NCBI RefSeq assembly: GCF_000425425.1
Contig: NZ_AUDK01000016.1
Coordinates: forward strand, 44,885-108,884
Reading direction: 5' to 3'
DNA from: Flavobacterium daejeonense DSM 17708
GTDB taxonomy: Bacteria; Bacteroidota; Bacteroidia; Flavobacteriales; Flavobacteriaceae
DNA: 64,000 bases
In this document: positions 37,384-46,765 of the stretch, one piece after another
How positions within the stretch are numbered: the first letter of the stretch is position 1
Layout: each line of letters starts with the position of its first letter
The notes under the pieces: model-generated
Seen by the model: the letters and a program-made list of their open reading frames with translations, nothing else
The model's database searches: none
Told to the model about the DNA's origin: nothing
Made by a program: the position numbers and the translations under genes

Positions 37384-40300
37384 ATGACAAATTTTATTAG
37401 GATGAAAAAAGCTCCTGATCGTGTATCTGGATTTGATTTGAGAAAAAAGCTGACGTTGTTTTGTGTATTAGCTTCTTTGTCTCAGGTACAGGCATACACA
37501 ATTGATTATGGAAATGGAAATGAAATTCAAACGGTACAACAACAAAAAAGTATTAGCGGTCAGGTTAATGACGAAAACGGGATGCCTCTTCCCGGGGCTA
37601 CCGTTTCTATCAGAGATACGAAATTAGGAACAATAACTGATTTTGACGGGAAATTTACTTTGAAGCTAAATGCTGATTCAAAGGTGTTAGTCGTGAGTTC
37701 TATCGGGTACCAAACTGTAGAATTGCAAATAGGAACTCGTTCAGAATTTAAAGTACAATTGAAACCAAGTTCGGAAGGATTAGAAGAAGTTGTTGTAGTA
37801 GGATACGGGACACAGAAAAAAGAAAGTTTGGTAAGTGCCATTACAACCATTCCAGTTGGAGAAATAAAAGGACCTACAAGTAACCTAACTACCATGATGG
37901 CGGGTAGAGTATCGGGTATGATTGCTTATCAAAGAAGTGGAGAGCCGGGATCAGATAATTCAGATTTCTTTATTCGTGGTTTAGGGTCTTTCGGAGCCGG
38001 AAAAGTAAATCCGTTAATTTTGATTGATGGAGTTGAATCTACCTCTACAGATATGGCACGCTTACAGCCAGACGATATTGATGCATTTTCGGTTTTAAAA
38101 GATGCTTCGGCAGCTTCTATTTACGGAGCTCGTGGTGCTAATGGGGTGGTTTTGATTACTACTAAATCAGGTAAGGCAGGTAAATTAAAATTTAGATTTC
38201 GTCAGGAAAATAAGGTGTCTAGTAATACCAGAAATTTCAAGTTTGCAGATAATATAACCTATATGAATTTGGCTAATGAGGCTGTTTTAACCCGTAATCC
38301 AATTGGTGTTTTACCTTATTCCCAAATTAAAATAGACAGAACTGCTGCTGGTGCTGACCCTGTCTTATATCCTAATAATAACTGGATTGATCAATTGATA
38401 AAAGATTATACGTTCAATCAGGGATATAATTTGAGTGTAAGCGGAGGTAGTGATAAAACGCAATATTATGTGGCGAGTACTTATAATATTGACAATGGAG
38501 TATTGAAAGTTGATAATTTGAATAATTTCAATAATAATATCAAATTAAGAAATTATTCCTTTAGGAGTAATGTAAATATCAGGTTAACTCCAAGTACAGA
38601 AGGGATTATTAGGTTTTATAGCCAGTTTGATGATTATACAGGTCCATTAGGGGGATATGATAATAATGGGAATTGGGTTGGTGGTGGTGCCAATATTTTT
38701 AACAAAGCCATTTGGTCTAATCCTGTAGCTTTTCCAGCTGTTTACCCTGCGGAGTTGTTGCCTTATATAGAGCATCCTTTATTTGGTGGAGCAGTAACCG
38801 GTTATGGAAGTACAACTTTGTTAACGAATCCTTATGCAGAAATGGTAAGAGGATATCAGGTAAATAAAGCTTCAACAATTCAGACTCAATTGGAATTGAA
38901 ACAAGATCTTAAGGCTATTACTCCGGGTTTAAGTGCAAGAGCAATGACCTACGTTAGAAGATATTCTTTTTATAGTCTTTCAAGACAGTACAATCCTTTT
39001 TATTATAATGCCACAATTAATCCGGATACTGATGAGATATTTTTAAACTTGCTGAATCCAGGAGGAGAAGGCTCTATTGGTACTGCCGGTACAGAATATC
39101 TAAATTATAGTGAAGGTAATAAAAATCTTAGTTCGGAAATCTATCTTCAAACAGCAGTTAACTATAATAGAACCTTTAAAGACAAACATGATGTTTCAGG
39201 TATGTTAATTAATATTTTGCAAAATATTGAGTCAGGTAATCCAGGTAGTCTCCAAGCTTCATTGCCCTCCAGAAACTTTGGTCTTTCAGGACGCTTTACT
39301 TATGGATATGATAAAAGATATTTAGCAGAATTTAATTTTGGGTATAATGGTTCAGAACGTTTTGCCAAAAATAATAGATATGGTTTCTTTCCTTCATTAG
39401 CGTTAGGATATATCGTTTCTAATGAGAAATTTTTCGAGCCTTTACTTAATGTAGTGAGTAATTTAAAATTCCGAGCCAGTTATGGATGGGTTGGTAATGA
39501 TCAAATAGGAAATAAGACAGATCGTTTCTTTTATTTATCAAATGTTAATTTGAATGATGGTATTTATGGAGCCAGTTTTGGAGATTTAAATGGGTATTAC
39601 CGTAATGGGGTTTCTATTTCAAGATATGCAAATGATAAAATTAGCTGGGAACGTTCCAAACAAATCAATATTGGAATGGATTTGAAGTTATTCAATTCTA
39701 TTGATATTATTGTAGATGCATTTAAGCAAACACGTTCTAATATTTTACAAACACGTTCTAATATTGGTTCTACTTTAGGACTTGCTGTAACACCTGCAAC
39801 CAATTTTGGAGCAGCAGAAAGTAAAGGTTTGGATATGTCAATCAATTATAACAAATATTTTGGAGATAATTGGTTTACAAATTTAAGAGGGAACCTAACC
39901 TACTCAACCAGTAAAATATTAAAATATGATGAGAATTATTATCCGCCGGAATTAGATTATTTATATAGAAAAGGAAATTCGATTGCTCAAAACTATGGAT
40001 ACATTGCCGAAAGATTATTTGTTGATGATCAGGAAGCTGCTAATTCACCAAAACAATTTGGAGTTTATGGAGGAGGAGATATTAAATACAGAGACGTAAA
40101 TGGTGATGGAGTGATTTCTGCTTTGGATAAAGTGCCAATTGGATATCCAACCTCCCCGGAAATTATTTATGGTTTTGGTGGGACATTGGGTTATAAAAAG
40201 TTTGATTTCAGTTTGTTCTTCCAGGGTTCTGCACGTTCTTCATTTTTTATAAATCCACAAAACATTTCTCCTTTTGTTACTAATGGAGGTGCTCAAAACG

Positions 40301-40644
40301 GATTATTGAAAGTAGTTGCTGATGATCACTGGTCTGAAGATAATAGAGACTTATATGCTTTTTGGCCAAGATTGAGTGATACTTTCGTTGAAAACAATAA
40401 TCAGACTTCTACTTGGTGGATGAGAAACGGAGCATTCTTAAGACTTAAAAGCATTGAGTTAGGATATAATGTGTCTAAAGAATTTTTAGATAAGTTTAAA
40501 ATTTCAAATTTGAGATTGTATGCTAATACAATGAATCCTGTGGTGTTTAGTAATTTTAAGTTATGGGATCCTGAAATGGGAGGTAATGGTTTAGGATATC
40601 CTATTCAGGTAACCTACAATTTTGGAATTTTACTTGATTTGTAA
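37384..40644 (+). CDS. SusC-like TonB-dependent outer-membrane transporter
   Basis: SusC-type barrels import oligosaccharides in complex with SusD. The 1,086 residues have an N-terminal signal region (LTLFCVLASLSQVQA), a carboxypeptidase-regulatory-like domain (SISGQVNDENGMPLPGATVSI, about 58-135), the TonB box EEVVVVGYGTQKKE, a plug (LIDGVEST, LKDASAASIYGARGANGVVLITTK) and a beta-barrel ending VTYNFGILLDL. All SusC hallmarks are present. ATG 37384 is used; an internal ATG at 37402 is also possible. It is the first gene of a four-gene operon and is controlled by the paired CCCC boxes. Confidence 0.96.
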   Translation: MTNFIRMKKAPDRVSGFDLRKKLTLFCVLASLSQVQAYTIDYGNGNEIQTVQQQKSISGQVNDENGMPLPGATVSIRDTKLGTITDFDGKFTLKLNADSKVLVVSSIGYQTVELQIGTRSEFKVQLKPSSEGLEEVVVVGYGTQKKESLVSAITTIPVGEIKGPTSNLTTMMAGRVSGMIAYQRSGEPGSDNSDFFIRGLGSFGAGKVNPLILIDGVESTSTDMARLQPDDIDAFSVLKDASAASIYGARGANGVVLITTKSGKAGKLKFRFRQENKVSSNTRNFKFADNITYMNLANEAVLTRNPIGVLPYSQIKIDRTAAGADPVLYPNNNWIDQLIKDYTFNQGYNLSVSGGSDKTQYYVASTYNIDNGVLKVDNLNNFNNNIKLRNYSFRSNVNIRLTPSTEGIIRFYSQFDDYTGPLGGYDNNGNWVGGGANIFNKAIWSNPVAFPAVYPAELLPYIEHPLFGGAVTGYGSTTLLTNPYAEMVRGYQVNKASTIQTQLELKQDLKAITPGLSARAMTYVRRYSFYSLSRQYNPFYYNATINPDTDEIFLNLLNPGGEGSIGTAGTEYLNYSEGNKNLSSEIYLQTAVNYNRTFKDKHDVSGMLINILQNIESGNPGSLQASLPSRNFGLSGRFTYGYDKRYLAEFNFGYNGSERFAKNNRYGFFPSLALGYIVSNEKFFEPLLNVVSNLKFRASYGWVGNDQIGNKTDRFFYLSNVNLNDGIYGASFGDLNGYYRNGVSISRYANDKISWERSKQINIGMDLKLFNSIDIIVDAFKQTRSNILQTRSNIGSTLGLAVTPATNFGAAESKGLDMSINYNKYFGDNWFTNLRGNLTYSTSKILKYDENYYPPELDYLYRKGNSIAQNYGYIAERLFVDDQEAANSPKQFGVYGGGDIKYRDVNGDGVISALDKVPIGYPTSPEIIYGFGGTLGYKKFDFSLFFQGSARSSFFINPQNISPFVTNGGAQNGLLKVVADDHWSEDNRDLYAFWPRLSDTFVENNNQTSTWWMRNGAFLRLKSIELGYNVSKEFLDKFKISNLRLYANTMNPVVFSNFKLWDPEMGGNGLGYPIQVTYNFGILLDL

Positions 40645-40680
40645 TGTGTGAATATGATAAAGGCATAAAAAATAATAATC

Positions 40681-42651
40681 ATGAAAGAAAATAAAACCAT
40701 AATAAATAGATTAAGAAAATCTATTATACCAATAGCATCATCATTTATCACCTTGCTTGCTGTAGGTGCGTGTTCAAGTGATTTCTTGGATGTGATACCG
40801 GATAATGTGGCAACTATTGATAATGCTTTTAAGTTAAGAAATGAAGCAGAAAAATATTTATTTACCTGTTATTCCTATCTTCCAAAAGATGGAAGTGTCT
40901 ATCACAATCCTGGATTTTTAGGAGGAGATGAAATGTGGATTCCTTATAAAACTTCTATTACCAGTGATGTATTTGAAATAGCAAGAGGTAGTCAAAGAAG
41001 AGCAAATCCTTATTTTAACGTATGGGATGGCAATTATTCAGGAGGAGGTCCTGGGGATAATTATAGATTGTTTACAGGGATACGTCACTGTAATATCTTT
41101 TTAGAAAATGTTACAGATGAATCAAAAGTTCCTGATTTAACGGCTACCGAAAGACAACGATGGATAGGAGAAGTAGAGTTCTTAAAAGCCTATTATCATT
41201 TTTATTTATTAAGGATGTATGGTCCCATCCCTCTTATGAAAACGAACATTCCTATTGATGCACCTGAAGATCAAATTAATGTTAAAAGAGAGCCTGTTGA
41301 TGAATGTGTGTCTTATATAGCTGATTTATTGGACACAGCAACCGAAAAATTACCTGAAGATAATACACTTGTCCCTACAACAGAAGCAGGAAGAATAACA
41401 AAGACCATTGCTTTAAGTGTGAAGGCTAAATTATTGTTAATGGCCGCCAGTCCATTATTTAACGGTAACAATGATTTTTCAAGTTTAGTAAACAAGGATG
41501 GTGCTCCTTTATTTAATGCAACTTATGATGCTAATAAATGGAAGTTAGCTGCTGATGCTGCTTTAATAGCTATTGAATCTGCTGAGACTAATGGGAAAAG
41601 TTTATATGTTTTTCCGCAATCTCCATTTACACTTACACCAGAAACCATGATTCAAATGAGTATTCGTCAGGCGGTGTGTGAAAGATGGAATTCAGAAATT
41701 ATCTGGGGAAATTCTAATAGTCAAACTTCTGATATACAAAGATTAGCTATGCCTCCGTTAGATCCGGCACACAATCATAATGATGCCAGAAAGATTTTAT
41801 CTCCACCACTTAAAATGGCCAGAATGTTTTATACTAAAAACGGAGTGCCAATTAGTGAAGATAAAACATTAAATTTTTCAAATGATACCCAATTAAGAGT
41901 TGCCACAAATGCTGAGCGTTTCAATATCAAGGAAGGTTTTGTAACAGCGAGAATTAATTTTGACAGAGAGCCTCGTTTTTATGCTGATTTAAGTTTTGAT
42001 GGAGGAGTTTGGTATAAATATGATAGTCCATCAAAATCAGATGATGGTACTGTTTGGGGGGTGAAAGGTAAATTTGGTGATCCAGCTGGAGCTTCACATG
42101 CTTTCCATATGAATGTAACCGGTTATTTTGTTAAGAAATTGGTAGATTGGAATCAGATTACTTATACAACCGGAGGTTCGTTTTATAAAGGATATGCCTG
42201 GCCCGAAATACGTTTGGCAGATTTGTATTTAATGTATGCCGAAGCTTTGAACGAATCAGAAGGGCCTTCTGCAACAGTATATGAGTATTTAGATCGTATT
42301 AGAGAAAGAGCCGGATTAGCGGGAGTGGTAGAATCTTGGGCTAATTTTTCTTCAATACCAACTAAGCCTTCTACACAAGCCGGACTTAGAGAAATTATTC
42401 AAAGAGAACGATTAATTGAATTAGCATTTGAAGGGCATCGTTTTTGGGATTTAAGAAGATGGAAATTAGCTACTCAAAATTTAAATGCTCCAATTACAGG
42501 TTGGAATATCAAAGGTACTGATCAGACTTCTTACTATCAGGAAGTAACTGTTTCACAACAACAGTTTATTGCTCCTAGAGATTATTTCTGGCCAATACCG
42601 GAGAGTGCAATGATTCAAAATCCAAACTTAGTTCAAAATTTAGGTTGGTAA
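40681..42651 (+). CDS. SusD/RagB-like surface glycan-binding lipoprotein
   Basis: The partner of the upstream SusC caps the barrel and delivers glycan. The 656-residue protein has a lipoprotein signal (LLAVGAC, then SSDFLDV, an acidic surface-export-like sequence). SusD marks are RQRWIGEVEFLKAYYHFYLLRMYGPIP in the N-terminal TPR part and WPEIRLADLYLMYAEALN, REIIQRERLIELAFEGHRFWDLRRWK and FWPIPESAM near the end. It lies 36 bases after susC. It is larger than many SusD proteins (about 550 residues). Confidence 0.95.
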   Translation: MKENKTIINRLRKSIIPIASSFITLLAVGACSSDFLDVIPDNVATIDNAFKLRNEAEKYLFTCYSYLPKDGSVYHNPGFLGGDEMWIPYKTSITSDVFEIARGSQRRANPYFNVWDGNYSGGGPGDNYRLFTGIRHCNIFLENVTDESKVPDLTATERQRWIGEVEFLKAYYHFYLLRMYGPIPLMKTNIPIDAPEDQINVKREPVDECVSYIADLLDTATEKLPEDNTLVPTTEAGRITKTIALSVKAKLLLMAASPLFNGNNDFSSLVNKDGAPLFNATYDANKWKLAADAALIAIESAETNGKSLYVFPQSPFTLTPETMIQMSIRQAVCERWNSEIIWGNSNSQTSDIQRLAMPPLDPAHNHNDARKILSPPLKMARMFYTKNGVPISEDKTLNFSNDTQLRVATNAERFNIKEGFVTARINFDREPRFYADLSFDGGVWYKYDSPSKSDDGTVWGVKGKFGDPAGASHAFHMNVTGYFVKKLVDWNQITYTTGGSFYKGYAWPEIRLADLYLMYAEALNESEGPSATVYEYLDRIRERAGLAGVVESWANFSSIPTKPSTQAGLREIIQRERLIELAFEGHRFWDLRRWKLATQNLNAPITGWNIKGTDQTSYYQEVTVSQQQFIAPRDYFWPIPESAMIQNPNLVQNLGW

Positions 42652-42666
42652 TTAAAATATATAGTT

Positions 42667-43863
42667 ATGAATTGGAAAATAGTAAATAGAAGCATTTTTG
42701 CAACAATGATAACTTTGTTGATTATCAGTTGTGATCAAAATAATTTAGAGCCTTTAGAACATAATTCGACACCTCCCGGACAGGTTGAAAATGTTACTGT
42801 TGAGAATTTACCGGGTAAGGCTAAATTAACGTACAGCTTGCCATCAGATCAGGATTTATTATATGTGAAAGCAGAATACACTCTTGCCACTGGTCGAAAA
42901 ATGGAAGTAAAATCTTCTTATTATAATAATACGCTTACAGTAGAAGGATTTGCAGATACTGATGAACATGATGTTAAATTGTATGCTGTAAATAGGAGTG
43001 AAACTGCTTCTAAACCTGTTGTTGTAACAATTAAACCATTGGAAGCAGCAATATGGGATGTTTACAGAAGTATTCAAGCAGGCTCAGCTTTTGGAGGTAT
43101 TTATATCACAGGTAGTAATCTTACGCGGGAGAATCTTTCAATTTTAGTAATGCAAAAAGATGTGCAGGGAGATTGGGTTGTTAATCCTAGAAGTATTTAT
43201 ACTTCGACTGACGTAATTAATAAAACGGTGAGAGGATTTCAGTCTGTCGAACAGGAGTTTGCCATCACGGTGAGAGATAGATGGTTAAATACAACAGATA
43301 CCCTATTTACAAGTATAACACCTTTGGAAGAATTTGCCTTGCCTAAATCAGGTTATAAGCATTTCCCTTTACCAGGTGATACAAAAACACATCCATCAGC
43401 GATTCCTTCAGGTATGTGGGACGGGAACATTATGGACTGGCCAAAAGTGTTTTTAACTGATGGAGCTGTACCGGGTCAGCATGTTGTTACAATTGATACT
43501 GGAGTATTAAAAAGGATGAGCCGCATGGTTATTTGGGATTATCCTGAATATTATAATGGTAGAACGTATTATTATACTGGAGACTTAAAGGAATTTGAAA
43601 TTTGGGGCTCAGCAAATCCAAACCCAGATGGAACTCTTGATGATACCTGGATTAAATTAGGTAGTTATAATGCTGTAAAACCTTCAGGTCTTCCATTCGG
43701 GGAACAAACAGCGGAGGATTACAATACTGCTGTGGCCGGATTCAGTTGGGATTTCGATGCAACAGCGCCACCTATAAGATATCTGAGAATTATTTCTATC
43801 AAAAACTGGGGAGGAATTGGAACTATGGCAATTGGTGAAATTCAGGTTTATGGCGCTAATTAA
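42667..43863 (+). CDS. Surface glycan-binding-type lipoprotein (DUF4959-DUF5126-DUF5000 layout)
   Basis: The 398-residue protein has a lipobox in LLIISC. The order looks like DUF4959 (PGQVENVTVENLPGKAKLTY), a second beta domain (about 125-230), and a C-terminal DUF5000 discoidin-like domain (FSWDFDATAPPIRYLRI, IGEIQVYG). Such proteins follow susD in many loci and bind polysaccharide at the surface. DLKEFEIWGSANP and the tryptophan-rich segment MWDGNIMDWPKVF are candidate ligand contacts. Function is inferred from family and position. Confidence 0.82.
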   Translation: MNWKIVNRSIFATMITLLIISCDQNNLEPLEHNSTPPGQVENVTVENLPGKAKLTYSLPSDQDLLYVKAEYTLATGRKMEVKSSYYNNTLTVEGFADTDEHDVKLYAVNRSETASKPVVVTIKPLEAAIWDVYRSIQAGSAFGGIYITGSNLTRENLSILVMQKDVQGDWVVNPRSIYTSTDVINKTVRGFQSVEQEFAITVRDRWLNTTDTLFTSITPLEEFALPKSGYKHFPLPGDTKTHPSAIPSGMWDGNIMDWPKVFLTDGAVPGQHVVTIDTGVLKRMSRMVIWDYPEYYNGRTYYYTGDLKEFEIWGSANPNPDGTLDDTWIKLGSYNAVKPSGLPFGEQTAEDYNTAVAGFSWDFDATAPPIRYLRIISIKNWGGIGTMAIGEIQVYGAN

Positions 43864-43888
43864 TGTTTAACGAGAAAAAACTATTGTT

Positions 43889-45151
43889 ATGAACAAAATA
43901 AAAAAATATGTTTTTCAAACTATAATGTTGTTGCTTTTGACAGCAGGTTTGTGGTCCTGTACAAGTATGGACGATGGATATAAGGATTTTATTAAAGATG
44001 GTGAGTTATCTTATACAGGAAAAATAGATTCTTTACATATTTATGGTGGAAAAAACAGAGTGAATGTAAAAGGCTTAATCATTTCTGATCCCAAAGTGAC
44101 TGAAGTGCGTGTTTTTTGGAACACAGGAAAAGATTCTGTCGTAGTGCCTGTTACCAGAACATCGGGTATTGATGTTTTGGATGTTATCATTGATGGATTA
44201 GAAGAGAATATATACAATTTTGAGGTTCGTACCTATGATAAATTAGGGAATAAATCCATTCCTGTATTTATGATTGGGAATACATATGGAGAACGTTATG
44301 AAGCTACTTTACTGGCAGATATAATGAATAGAAATATTGCAACAGGTATTAGTAATGGAGCAACACTTGTTGGAACTCTTGCAAGTCTAAATGATTTTAC
44401 TAAAAATTCATCTTATTCTATTCTTACTTATACAGCTACTGATGATACGGAAAAAGAATTAATTATTCAATCTAATCAAAGTAATTATACTATTCTGGAT
44501 TACAAATCGGGTACTGATATTAAGTATAAAACTGCTTATCAACCGGAAGAAGATGCAATTGATACTTTTTTTACACCAGAAAAGTCTTTTTCTACACAGA
44601 CAGATGTAACAAATACTTATTTAGTTAATGCTAATTTTGAAATCAATCCAACTGGAGCCGCTTTAGGTACTATGGTTTATGATGTGCCAGGATGGACTGA
44701 AGTCCCTGTTGCAGGTACAACTAATGATTTTCAAAAGTTAGGTACTGTTCTTTATGGAAGTGTTACTGCTGGTTTAGAAACTGCTCCGTTACCAACAGCA
44801 ACGGGAGGATTAGCTCTTTTAGGAGTTAAGAAACATTGGGGGCCTGCTAATCTTTATGTAGAGCAAGCGGTAAATCTTCCGGTAGGAACTTATACAATGA
44901 CTTGGGAGTCATTCATGAAGATAACTACATCTAGTGCATCCAGTATGATGGGATACGAGATGGATGGTTTGGGTATTTATGACGGTTTTCCTTCCGCTAC
45001 GGAAACATGGAAGAATCATAGTTTGGTATTTAAGGTTACCACACCTAAAATAGTTAAAATTAGAATGGGATATAGGAAAACTGCTAATACCGGAGGAGGT
45101 TCTAGTCCAATTCTTTTTGTAGACAATGTTAAATTACTGCATGCTAAATAA
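43889..45151 (+). CDS. Surface glycan-binding-type lipoprotein (DUF4998 with C-terminal beta domain)
   Basis: The 420-residue protein has a lipobox in TAGLWSC followed by TSMDDGY, the typical DUF4998 opening. The N-terminal part holds two beta modules (ISDPKVTEVRVFWN, LEENIYNFEVRTYDKLGNKS). From about residue 245 a carbohydrate-binding-like jelly roll follows (YLVNANFEINPTG, VPGWTEVP, NLYVEQAVNLPVGTYTMTWE, FVDNVKLLHAK), similar to DUF5013 domains. It is the last gene before the operon terminator. A glycan-binding role is inferred, and no catalytic residues are apparent. Confidence 0.8.
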   Translation: MNKIKKYVFQTIMLLLLTAGLWSCTSMDDGYKDFIKDGELSYTGKIDSLHIYGGKNRVNVKGLIISDPKVTEVRVFWNTGKDSVVVPVTRTSGIDVLDVIIDGLEENIYNFEVRTYDKLGNKSIPVFMIGNTYGERYEATLLADIMNRNIATGISNGATLVGTLASLNDFTKNSSYSILTYTATDDTEKELIIQSNQSNYTILDYKSGTDIKYKTAYQPEEDAIDTFFTPEKSFSTQTDVTNTYLVNANFEINPTGAALGTMVYDVPGWTEVPVAGTTNDFQKLGTVLYGSVTAGLETAPLPTATGGLALLGVKKHWGPANLYVEQAVNLPVGTYTMTWESFMKITTSSASSMMGYEMDGLGIYDGFPSATETWKNHSLVFKVTTPKIVKIRMGYRKTANTGGGSSPILFVDNVKLLHAK

Positions 45152-45180
45152 TTGTGATTATTTGAGGTGATTTTGCTTAT

Positions 45181-45245
45181 AATGTAAAGGTGATATGTAT
45201 GATTCATTCATTCATAATAGATATCATATCACCTTTTACATTTTG
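45181..45245 (+). terminator. Terminator of the susC operon
   Basis: AATGTAAAGGTGATATG pairs with CATATCACCTTTTACATT (one bulged base) around a loop of about 27 bases, followed by TTTG. Confidence 0.75.
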
Positions 45246-45512
45246 TTTCATTTTTTTGATTAGAAAATGTGAAGTCCGTGACCTAAAAAGCTATTGTTTA
45301 TAAATTATTTTTTAACCAGATTTTTCATGTATAATTGATAAATTGTACAAAAGAAAATAGTTTCAAGTATAGAGATGTACTGTTGAAGAAGATTTGGATG
45401 AAAGGTTATGTTGTTTATAATTAAAAATATTGAATCCTTAATTGTACAAATGAAGGATTTTAAAATAATATAAAATTGATAATTTGAAAGTTGTCATAAT
45501 ATTTATAGGACT
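45246..45512. other. A/T-rich region upstream of the GH16 gene with two AATTGTACAA copies
   Basis: The region between the susC operon and the GH16 gene has no reading frame. AATTGTACAA at 45341-45350 and AATTGTACAAA at 45440-45450 contain the palindrome TTGTACAA about 100 bases apart, a possible regulator site. No CCCC boxes and no exact TAnnTTTG element were found; GATAATTTG near 45478 is one base short. Confidence 0.4.
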
Positions 45513-46691
45513 ATGAAAAAAAATAAAAAAAAATACTTGCAGCTTTTAGGTGTAATTCTGATTTCTTTTTTAACAATTAGTTGTTCAAGTGGAAGTGTTA
45601 ATACCTCTGAAGGTACAAATTCAGATAGTGACCCTGTATCTGAAAAGGTATTACCACAGGTACAAACATTGGAAGTGAGTAATGTACTAAAGACATCAGC
45701 TGTTGTTAACGCCAAAATTTTAGATAAAGGAAGTGCATCCATTGCAAGAAGAGGCGTTTGCTGGAATACTTCCGGTAGTCCCACAATAGAAAATGGGGAA
45801 TTTCTGAATGCTACTTCAGTAAAGGGTACCGGAGAATTTACAACAGAGTTGTCTGGACTGAATGACGGACAGACTTTTTATGTAAGGGCTTTTGCAACAT
45901 CGGATGCGGGTACAGGATATGGAGAAGAAAAAATTTTTACAACTATTAGAATTCCTAAACCCATTGTTTATTTAGATGGGACATCTTTTGATAGTAAAGA
46001 AAAATTTGAGGCAGAATGGAATATGCTTTATCCTTGGGGTTCAGATCATAATGGTTCGGCTCGAATGTTTGCTGAAAATGTAAGTTTGCTAAATGGAGGA
46101 GTTCTTCAAATAAAATCAGAATGGACTAATTGGGCTTGGGAAGGATATAGTACTGCTGAACCTAAATTAAGGATTACATTTCATTCAGGGGCAATTCATG
46201 CTAAAGAGCAAATAAAAGTAACTTCCGAATTGCCTTATTGGGAAATTAGTGGTGATTTTAAAGCGCCAATTGTACCTTCTTCCTGGCCTGCTTTTTGGAT
46301 AACCGGTGCCTGGAGCTGGCCTCCGGAAGTAGATATTTTAGAGTTTAAAGGAACATCAAGTACGTTACAAAACACCGTAACTGGGCCGGCTTGGAATCAA
46401 ACGGTTTGGACTTCTGTTCTTACCGCAATACCGGATGCTACTACAACTTGGCACAATTATAAATTAACCATGGAAAAAGTTTCAAGCACGGATGTTTTGG
46501 TTAAAATGTATATAGACGGTTCACTTAAAACAACGGCAACAAAAGATTATGTAGGGAAACCTTTTTGGTTAATTATGAATATGCAAATGGAAGGAGCCAG
46601 TGGAACCACGACGGATAATTCTGTAGTAAGAACAACGCCTCAATATTTTCTGGGAAGAAATATTTATGTGGCAGCAACTCCAGGCGAGTAA
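45513..46691 (+). CDS. GH16 family endo-glycanase lipoprotein with N-terminal Fn3-like domain
   Basis: The 392-residue protein has a lipobox in FLTISC, so it is probably surface-anchored. An Fn3-like module (about 48-145: RRGVCWNTSGSPT, GLNDGQTFYVRAFATSDAG) leads to a GH16 jelly roll. The catalytic motif is EVDILE (Glu272, Asp274, Glu277), and SWPAFWITGAW precedes it. GH16 contains endo-beta-1,3-galactanases, laminarinases and porphyranases. With GH43 and gal genes alongside, an endo-beta-galactanase that starts surface cleavage is the best guess. The subfamily cannot be settled by eye. Confidence 0.88.
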   Translation: MKKNKKKYLQLLGVILISFLTISCSSGSVNTSEGTNSDSDPVSEKVLPQVQTLEVSNVLKTSAVVNAKILDKGSASIARRGVCWNTSGSPTIENGEFLNATSVKGTGEFTTELSGLNDGQTFYVRAFATSDAGTGYGEEKIFTTIRIPKPIVYLDGTSFDSKEKFEAEWNMLYPWGSDHNGSARMFAENVSLLNGGVLQIKSEWTNWAWEGYSTAEPKLRITFHSGAIHAKEQIKVTSELPYWEISGDFKAPIVPSSWPAFWITGAWSWPPEVDILEFKGTSSTLQNTVTGPAWNQTVWTSVLTAIPDATTTWHNYKLTMEKVSSTDVLVKMYIDGSLKTTATKDYVGKPFWLIMNMQMEGASGTTTDNSVVRTTPQYFLGRNIYVAATPGE

Positions 46692-46705
46692 AAAGTTATA
46701 AAATG

Positions 46706-46740
46706 AAAACAGGCAGCTATTCTATTGTTGCCTGTTTTTT
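46706..46740 (+). terminator. Terminator after the GH16 gene
   Basis: AAAACAGGCAGC and GTTGCCTGTTTT pair around a short loop, followed by more T residues. It sits 25 bases before the next ATG, so the GH43 gene depends on read-through or on a promoter I cannot see. Confidence 0.8.
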
Positions 46741-46765
46741 TAAGTATTTAATTTAATAATTCCAG

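Noticed and set aside
45341..45450. AATTGTACAA pair as a defined operator
   Set aside because: The same 8-base core also occurs inside coding sequences (for example near 49525 and 55157), so chance is plausible in A/T-rich DNA.
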